Of a stretch of DNA of 18,181 nucleotides, positions 12,913 to 18,181 are shown piece by piece. Position numbers and translations under genes: made by a program. Source of the DNA: Acidobacteriota bacterium (GTDB lineage Bacteria > Acidobacteriota > Blastocatellia > Pyrinomonadales > Pyrinomonadaceae); assembly GCA_023391155.1 (NCBI GenBank), contig JAEWBM010000143.1, positions 1-18,181 of the forward strand, read 5' to 3'. Position 1 is the stretch's first letter; the number at the start of each line of letters is the position of its first letter. A model generated the notes under the pieces. The model was not told the origin of the DNA, did no database searches, and saw only the letters and a program-made list of their open reading frames with translations.

Positions 12913-15813
12913 TTACCAGCTGAATCGCAGGTTAAGCTCGATGCGGCGATTGGTCGAACCGCCGCCCATTCCCCAGCCGCCTGCGGTACTTGTGTACTGG
13001 CCGAAACGGCTTGAAGCAAGGTTGCCGACGGGCGGGTTAAAGTTAACAAGATTGAATATATTGTTAAAGCTAAGCCCGACGTTCAGGTTATAGGGTGCAC
13101 GGCCTCCGCCGCCGCCCATACCGCCACGCATGCCTCGCATTCCGCCGCCGCGTCCGACCGGAATACCGCCGCCTCGGGGGCCGCCGCCGGCACTCGCACC
13201 TGCGTCACCGGAACCCTCCGTGCTGCCAAATCCGAAGTTCTTGCTAAACCGCAAATTGACGTTAAAGAACTTCGGCCCCTTGCCAAAGTTGCGGGGGATG
13301 ATAGCGTTCGGATCGTAGCCCGACACGTCGCAGAACGAATTCGTTAGTCCAAGTTCGCTGCATCGTGCTCCCAGCTCAGCGAAGGTCGGCCGCTCGTTAA
13401 AGAGCGAGTCGCCGTTAAGGTCGACGCCACGGGTGATGTTGAACGGGCGTCCGGTATTGGCCATGATGAACGGGCTCATCGAGATCTCCCAAGGCAGGCG
13501 GATGTTGCCGCCGAAGAAGAAGTTGTGCCGGATGTCGCCTGACGTGCGTCCATACTCGCCGTCAAGGTTATAAGAATACGCCGGGAAGCTGCCTGCTCCG
13601 TCAGCGTCGCCCTTCGAATAACCCAATCGATAGTTACCGAACAGCGAAACGCGGTTCGACAAGGTCGATCGAAAATTTACGATGAACTGGTTCGTGTTCT
13701 GAACGCCGCTCGATTCGTACTGATAAATGTTTCCAAGCGTCGGGTCCGGACGCGGAGCATCGAAGCAATCGACCTGTTCAGGACAGATCGGGGCATTGAT
13801 GTTCCGGGCGCGGAGCACATGCCACGTACGCGAAGCGATGTAGAACGCCGAGATCGTCGAGTTCCACGGCAGCTGCCTCTCGACACCCAAAGCCGTCTGC
13901 ACCATATAGGGCGATTGAAGCACCGGCGAGATCGAACGGATCGTGTTCGACTGGGGCAACACCGCCAGGATGTCGTCCGCCGTCGGGACATTGGTAACGC
14001 CGTCGAGCGTAAACACCGGCTGCTGAAGCAGTGCGATGGCAGCCGCCTGACGTTCCGGGTCCGGGTCCTCGGCATTGACGATAAGGTTCAGCTGATTGGT
14101 CCCGTTGAAACGCTGCGCCTGAAGCGTCAGGCTTTCGCTGAACCGATCATAGAAGATGCCCACGCCGCCCCGGAAAACGGTTTTCGGCGTCTTGCCGCTG
14201 CCGGCACCGGGTGCCCATGCAAACGAGAACCTCGGGGCGAAGTTCATGTTGTCGCTGATGTTCGTCTGGTTCTCGTAACGAAGGCCAAAGCTCAAGGTCA
14301 GGCCCGGATTGATCCGCCAATCATCAGTAATGAAAAGGCCGTAATCCGTTCTTGAGACCTTTTGCAGAGGCTGGCCCGTCGTGATCGAAAACTGCGTCGG
14401 GTAGGCGTTGCCGAGGATCGTATCGCGATACTCGTCGAGGTTCGTAAAGGTAAACGCCCCGCCGTAGTTATTTTCCGAACGGTCGCTGATGCTCACGTGC
14501 CGGAGCCGGATACCAAACTTAACGGCGTGATTCGTGAACAGCGTTGTAGTCGTGTAGTTCTGGAATTCGAATTCACGCTCGCGGTCATAGCTGAGGCCGA
14601 TATTCGATCCGCCCCCCGAAAACGCATCGGCTACGTTGATCGACGGCAGCGAATTGTCACCGAGCTGGTTGCGGTCATTCCATTCAAACTCCACACGGGT
14701 CTCGTTAATGGTGGTCGGATTGATGATCATCGTTTCCGTTACCTGGACCTCGTGCGATGTGCTTTCGTTCTCGTATGCCCGCGACGGAAGTGCGGTGCCG
14801 CCGATGCCGAGATTTTCGGCAGTGTTGCGGCTATAGTTGTAACGCAGGACCAACGTATTGTTCTCGTTGATCGCGTAATCGAAACGGGGGTTGATGTAGA
14901 ATCGGCGGCTCGGCACCTGAACGTCCTGCTGGAAGGGGACCGCATTAAGGTTCGAATCCAGTATCACGGCGTTGATAACGCTATTGTTATCGGTGCGGCG
15001 ATTATTGATGTTCAGGAAGAATGACGACTTACCCTTCTGGATCGGGCCCGAAACGTTGCCGCCGTAAAAGAACATCTGGCTCGGTGCACGGTTCGCTGCG
15101 AACGGATTTCGCGAATTGAGCCGTGCGTCATTAAAGTTGCCGAAAAAGCTGCCGCGCCACGTGTCCGTCCCCGGGCGGGTCAAGATCTCGATGCGGCCAA
15201 AACCGAGCCGGTCATACTCTGCCGAGAACGGGTTCTGGTTGATCCGTATCTCGCGGATCGATTCCTTGGGCGGCATCTGCCCGCCGGTAAAACCGTCGAT
15301 ATAGATCTGGCCTCCGTTGGGCCCCGCTGCCGGGCCGGCAAGTGCCTGCAGAGCCTGTTCGAGTTCTTCGGGATCGTCCGGAAGAGCCTCAAGTTCGTCC
15401 TCGCGGAGAATGGTGGCACCCGCGGTAGCGTCAGGATCGGTCGATATCTGCTGGCTTACGTTGACGTCGACCTCTTCCTCCAGAGCGTCGATCACCATCG
15501 TCGCGATCATCTGCTCACGCCTGCCGGCCTCTATCGCGACCTCACCGTCAAATTGCTGAAATCCTTCCGCAAAGATCTGGACGGTGTAATTCCCCGCCGG
15601 CAGCCCGGTGAAAAGAAAATCGCCGTTGTCGTTCGTGGTCGCGGTGCGTTCGGTTGCGTCGGACGCGATAACGGTAACGGTCGCTCCGACTAGCGCCGCT
15701 CCAAAAGAATCCTGGACCTGACCGGCCAGGCTTCCCTGCTGTTGTGCAAAAACTGCGGATGATAACAATATAAAAGCTGCCGCAGAATATAAAATGTTCT
15801 TCAAGATGTTCAT
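12913..15813 (-). CDS. Oar-like TonB-dependent receptor-type outer-membrane protein with carboxypeptidase-regulatory-like domain
   Basis: Outer-membrane beta-barrel of the Oar/TonB-dependent receptor class, substrate unknown. The start at 15813 gives 966 residues, a signal peptide (1-23, ending SSAVFA) and an AGGCGGG Shine-Dalgarno; a GTG 12 codons upstream was rejected. A carboxypeptidase-regulatory-like fold covers about 27-108 (GQVQDSFGAALVGATVTV, TNDNGDFLFTGLPAGNYTV). A plug-like region follows (about 130-215, QIYIDGFTGGQMPPKESI, INQNPFSAEYDRLG, IEILTRPGTD), then the barrel, ending in the aromatic LNLRFSW. Near the end (about 872-905) is a Gly/Arg/Met-rich insert (GRGGGMRGMRGGMGGGGG), unusual in a barrel loop. 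It is the second gene of a pair, 60 bp after a DUF5666-like secreted protein. A peptide, glycan or siderophore substrate cannot be chosen from sequence. Confidence 0.9.
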   Translation of the reverse strand: MNILKNILYSAAAFILLSSAVFAQQQGSLAGQVQDSFGAALVGATVTVIASDATERTATTNDNGDFLFTGLPAGNYTVQIFAEGFQQFDGEVAIEAGRREQMIATMVIDALEEEVDVNVSQQISTDPDATAGATILREDELEALPDDPEELEQALQALAGPAAGPNGGQIYIDGFTGGQMPPKESIREIRINQNPFSAEYDRLGFGRIEILTRPGTDTWRGSFFGNFNDARLNSRNPFAANRAPSQMFFYGGNVSGPIQKGKSSFFLNINNRRTDNNSVINAVILDSNLNAVPFQQDVQVPSRRFYINPRFDYAINENNTLVLRYNYSRNTAENLGIGGTALPSRAYENESTSHEVQVTETMIINPTTINETRVEFEWNDRNQLGDNSLPSINVADAFSGGGSNIGLSYDREREFEFQNYTTTTLFTNHAVKFGIRLRHVSISDRSENNYGGAFTFTNLDEYRDTILGNAYPTQFSITTGQPLQKVSRTDYGLFITDDWRINPGLTLSFGLRYENQTNISDNMNFAPRFSFAWAPGAGSGKTPKTVFRGGVGIFYDRFSESLTLQAQRFNGTNQLNLIVNAEDPDPERQAAAIALLQQPVFTLDGVTNVPTADDILAVLPQSNTIRSISPVLQSPYMVQTALGVERQLPWNSTISAFYIASRTWHVLRARNINAPICPEQVDCFDAPRPDPTLGNIYQYESSGVQNTNQFIVNFRSTLSNRVSLFGNYRLGYSKGDADGAGSFPAYSYNLDGEYGRTSGDIRHNFFFGGNIRLPWEISMSPFIMANTGRPFNITRGVDLNGDSLFNERPTFAELGARCSELGLTNSFCDVSGYDPNAIIPRNFGKGPKFFNVNLRFSKNFGFGSTEGSGDAGASAGGGPRGGGIPVGRGGGMRGMRGGMGGGGGRAPYNLNVGLSFNNIFNLVNFNPPVGNLASSRFGQYTSTAGGWGMGGGSTNRRIELNLRFSW

Positions 15814-15873
15814 AACAACCCGCCTAAATAAAATAATTAAACCCTGCACCCGAGAGTGCGGGGGAGACCCGGT

Positions 15874-17043
15874 TTACATATCGGGCATTTGAAAATCGTC
15901 CAACCCCGGTATCGAAAAATTACCTGTCGCGTCGCGGCCGCCGCGTTGTCCGCGGCCCGCCATCTGTGCTGCCCTGATAAAGGGCTCGACGCCTGCTAAA
16001 AGTTTTATTGCCGTGATCCGTGCGGGATCTTCGGTCCGCGTGCTCGAGACGGCGATCATCTCACCGGGCTGAAGCTCGGCGATCGTAACGCTTGGAAAAC
16101 GGTCGAGCATATCGTCAATGCCGCCGCGTGCACCCATACCCGGGCCTCGCTGCGGGCCACCGGCGTCCTGTCCGCCTGCCGGAGCGCCTGCGGGCCGGCC
16201 GCCCGGAGCTCCACCGCCGCCTGCGCCCATCATCGCCAGACGCTGAGCCATTTCCGTCGGGAAACGCTTCATCAACATCGCTGAGCCCAGGCCGATCACG
16301 ACATCCTGTTCGGTGGCGAGATCGGTGATTGTCACCTCATTCTGTGCGGCGTCAACCGATTTGATCGTGCCCGCAACGGTCCGGAAGGCCCCGGATATGA
16401 CCTCCTCGGCTGCGAAAGCAGCGCCGTCGGCACTTCGGTCGCCGAGTGCACGGAGCATATCGCCCTGTCGAACACCTGAGAAATCGGTAATAACTGCCTT
16501 GCTGTATTCAATGGAATTCGGTGCGTAGCGGCGGAAGACCGCGTTGTCCTTCGGTGTGATAACGACGCTGGTCGAACCCGCAAGCCCGCGTACGTCAAGC
16601 GTGATCGTCTTTGCCGCGGCGTCGACCGCGGTCACGCGGCCGGAAATGCCCCTCGTCGCCCACTTTTGCGCGTCCGCCGCCTTTTTCTTCGCGATGTCGC
16701 TCTGTGCCATCAGATAAACGGCACGGGCCGGCAGCTCGCTGCGGTCCGCCGGAAAAACCCCCGTGACCATCAACTTGTCGCCGACCGAGATATCGGAGAG
16801 TGTCGCCGCTACCGCAGCCGAAAGCTTTGGATTGTCAGCCGGCACGCGTTTGATCTGCGTCGCCTCCTGGATGCGGACCGTAACGTTGCCGTCAGCCGCC
16901 TTTATCACGATCGTGTCCTCCGTCATCGAGACCACATCGCCTGTAACCACGGAAGGCTTCGGCGAGACCGTCTGTGCCGAGGCCGCCGAAACGAAAACAA
17001 CTGCTGCGAATAAAATGGATAAAAACTGATAATGCCTTTTCAT
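15874..17043 (-). CDS. Secreted protein with three DUF5666-like beta modules and Gly-rich insert
   Basis: Function unknown; exported, 389 residues. The start at 17043 (MKRHYQFLSILF) gives a clean signal peptide ending SAASA at about 23; the longer start at 17082 spoils it. Three similar beta modules open with TGDVVSMTEDTIVIKAADG (34-52), SGRVTAVDAAAKTITLD (134-150) and AGTIKSVDAAQNEVTITD (224-241), each followed by a VxV/VxI strand and a (K/R)R(V/Y/F) turn. This is the pattern of DUF5666/OB-like periplasmic repeats. The third is interrupted by a Gly/Ala/Pro/Arg-rich stretch (273-308); another Gly/Arg patch (GRGQRGGRDATG) is near 363-374. It is the first gene before the Oar-like receptor and may be its periplasmic or surface partner (inference). 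Confidence 0.8.
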   Translation of the reverse strand: MKRHYQFLSILFAAVVFVSAASAQTVSPKPSVVTGDVVSMTEDTIVIKAADGNVTVRIQEATQIKRVPADNPKLSAAVAATLSDISVGDKLMVTGVFPADRSELPARAVYLMAQSDIAKKKAADAQKWATRGISGRVTAVDAAAKTITLDVRGLAGSTSVVITPKDNAVFRRYAPNSIEYSKAVITDFSGVRQGDMLRALGDRSADGAAFAAEEVISGAFRTVAGTIKSVDAAQNEVTITDLATEQDVVIGLGSAMLMKRFPTEMAQRLAMMGAGGGGAPGGRPAGAPAGGQDAGGPQRGPGMGARGGIDDMLDRFPSVTIAELQPGEMIAVSSTRTEDPARITAIKLLAGVEPFIRAAQMAGRGQRGGRDATGNFSIPGLDDFQMPDM

Positions 17044-17172
17044 GATAGATATCATTCGTCCGGAACGCTCGCCGAGATGCACTTCGGCTTTGGAATCACC
17101 GCATCAACACCTTAAGACGTAAATTATGGACGCAAAGTTTGATTAGAAATGTAAAGATTTGTCAATGTTTTA

Positions 17173-18123
17173 CTAGGGATGAGAGCCCTCGGACCACTTG
17201 GTTCGGCCGCGTACCGTGAGCACCAGGCCGACGCCCGCAGCAAAGAGGAAAAACACCGCTGCGGTCCAGATGTATGGGATGGAGAGGAGCAGGGTCCAGA
17301 AGAGGACGCCGAGGAGAATGGCAAGCGATTCGGAATGCTTGCCGTGAGGCAAAAGACGTTTTTGGATCGCTTTTCCGATGCTCACCTGCAGGGCCACCCG
17401 GCCGAATAGATAGGCGAGCATCAGCAAGACGAAGGCCATGAGCCCGACGATCGCGCCGGCATAGTCAGGCAAGATGCGGAGCAGGATGACGGTGGCGATC
17501 GTGATCAGGACGAAGCCGCCCGCACCGAAACCGATCACTTTTAGCGACGACAGATGCATCCGGGCGATCGCACGCGAGACCGCCCCCGGTGCCATCGTCG
17601 CAAAAACGAGCGTGACGATGAACCAGAACAGGGCCGAGAGCGCCCGCTGAGCGGCAAAGGCTGGCGTAAAGCTGGGAGCAAAGATCTGCGAGGGGTTTTT
17701 CGCCATCTCGCGGAATTCGTCCTCAAAGATCCCGAACATGACGGTTTCCTTTCCGGGAGCCCGCAGCGGCGTATCGCTTTCGGGTTTATAGGTGCCGCCA
17801 ATGACGATCACCGAGCCCCCGATATAGGCGTCCTTTTTCTGGATGATCGAGCCGCCGAGAGCGGCCACATCGCCCTCCACGCGGCCCTCGACGATCACAT
17901 CGCCGCCCCACGAGAACACCTCTTTGGCGCTGCCGCGGATGTGAACGTTCTTGCCAAAGGCGATCACGTTCATCTCCGGAGCTTCATCGATGATAAGAGT
18001 TTCGTCAGCTGCCTCCGAGACCTGGGCCTGAGCGGCGACGCACAGCGTCATCGAAAGGAACAGGGCGAGCGCCGCGAATGCACGGACGATCGGCGCGGAA
18101 GCGGTTATGCGGGTGAGCTTCAA
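17173..18123 (-). CDS. Exported polymer-forming (bactofilin-like) segment fused to a multi-helix membrane domain
   Basis: Function unknown; 316 residues from TTG at 18123 (start uncertain, since the frame stays open to the window edge; GGGAG lies 12 nt upstream). A signal peptide spans about 1-33 (ALFLSMTLCVAAQA). Residues about 50-112 form a short repetitive beta segment (NVHIRGSAKEVFSWGGDVIVEG, RVEGDVAALGGSIIQ, AYIGGSVIVIGG) like the polymer-forming domain of bactofilins. About five hydrophobic helices follow (near 161-181, 196-217, 221-241, 265-284, 286-304), ending TKWSEGSHP. The beta part should face the periplasm. Cytoplasmic bactofilins lack these helices. It lies 129 bp upstream of the DUF5666-like gene, apparently as a separate unit. 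Confidence 0.75.
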   Translation of the reverse strand: MKLTRITASAPIVRAFAALALFLSMTLCVAAQAQVSEAADETLIIDEAPEMNVIAFGKNVHIRGSAKEVFSWGGDVIVEGRVEGDVAALGGSIIQKKDAYIGGSVIVIGGTYKPESDTPLRAPGKETVMFGIFEDEFREMAKNPSQIFAPSFTPAFAAQRALSALFWFIVTLVFATMAPGAVSRAIARMHLSSLKVIGFGAGGFVLITIATVILLRILPDYAGAIVGLMAFVLLMLAYLFGRVALQVSIGKAIQKRLLPHGKHSESLAILLGVLFWTLLLSIPYIWTAAVFFLFAAGVGLVLTVRGRTKWSEGSHP

Positions 18124-18181
18124 GGCTGCAATGTCTCCCGTGAGCGGGCCGGCCGCCTGAAATTTCGCACAAGGATAAAAG

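Noticed and set aside
13099..13190. Gly/Arg-codon repeats as a possible tandem DNA repeat
   Set aside because: The units are irregular in length and sequence; it is low-complexity coding DNA rather than a defined repeat array.
14362..15024. Plus-strand 220-codon frame opposite the Oar-like receptor
   Set aside because: Antisense to a clear receptor gene, with no signal, motif or ribosome site.
17160..17165. Perfect TTGACA on the minus strand upstream of the DUF5666-like gene
   Set aside because: No acceptable -10 element occurs at 16-18 bp, so a promoter cannot be supported from this hexamer alone.

Overview
The window is an ordinary chromosomal stretch, moderately GC-rich, from what is most likely an Acidobacteriota bacterium, perhaps class Blastocatellia. 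This placement is inferred from three traits: an Oar-type outer-membrane receptor with an N-terminal carboxypeptidase-regulatory-like domain, FecR-like envelope proteins of unknown role, and the order rimP-nusA-infB-rbfA-nrnA without ylxR or ylxQ. No rRNA, tRNA, CRISPR array, insertion sequence or phage gene was seen.

Layout. (1) 1-6183, minus strand: a translation and RNA operon reading rimP, nusA, infB, rbfA, nrnA. nrnA starts with GTG and runs off the left edge. A terminator-like hairpin plus T-tract lies only 17 nt before the rimP start. (2) 6301-8739, minus strand: a XylF-like sugar-binding lipoprotein, a ROK-family sugar kinase 3 bp later, and a small conserved-looking hypothetical protein. 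No ABC permease or ATPase gene accompanies them here. (3) 8740-9060: a divergent promoter region with one good plus-strand promoter, a candidate minus-strand promoter and an operator-like palindrome. (4) 9061-10456, plus strand: two tandem paralogous exported proteins, each with a signal peptide, a FecR-like beta domain, one late membrane helix and a short tail carrying a Val/Ile-Ser-Pro motif. A strong terminator separates them. (5) 10580-12844, plus strand: UDP-glucose 6-dehydrogenase and a WbpP-like nucleotide-sugar 4-epimerase, 9 bp apart, which supply uronic acid and epimerised sugars for surface polysaccharide. A symmetric terminator ends this unit and probably serves the convergent operon too. 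(6) 12913-17043, minus strand: a secreted protein with three DUF5666-like beta modules, then an Oar/TonB-dependent receptor-like outer-membrane protein. Both carry unusual Gly/Arg-rich inserts. (7) 17173-18123, minus strand: an exported protein with a polymer-forming (bactofilin-like) beta segment fused to several membrane helices.

The left third is core housekeeping; the rest is about the cell envelope, with sugar sensing or uptake, sugar-nucleotide synthesis, outer-membrane transport and anchored beta-domain proteins. The least described parts are the tandem FecR-like pair, the DUF5666-like/receptor pair with matching Gly/Arg-rich inserts, and the attenuator-like hairpin before rimP-nusA.
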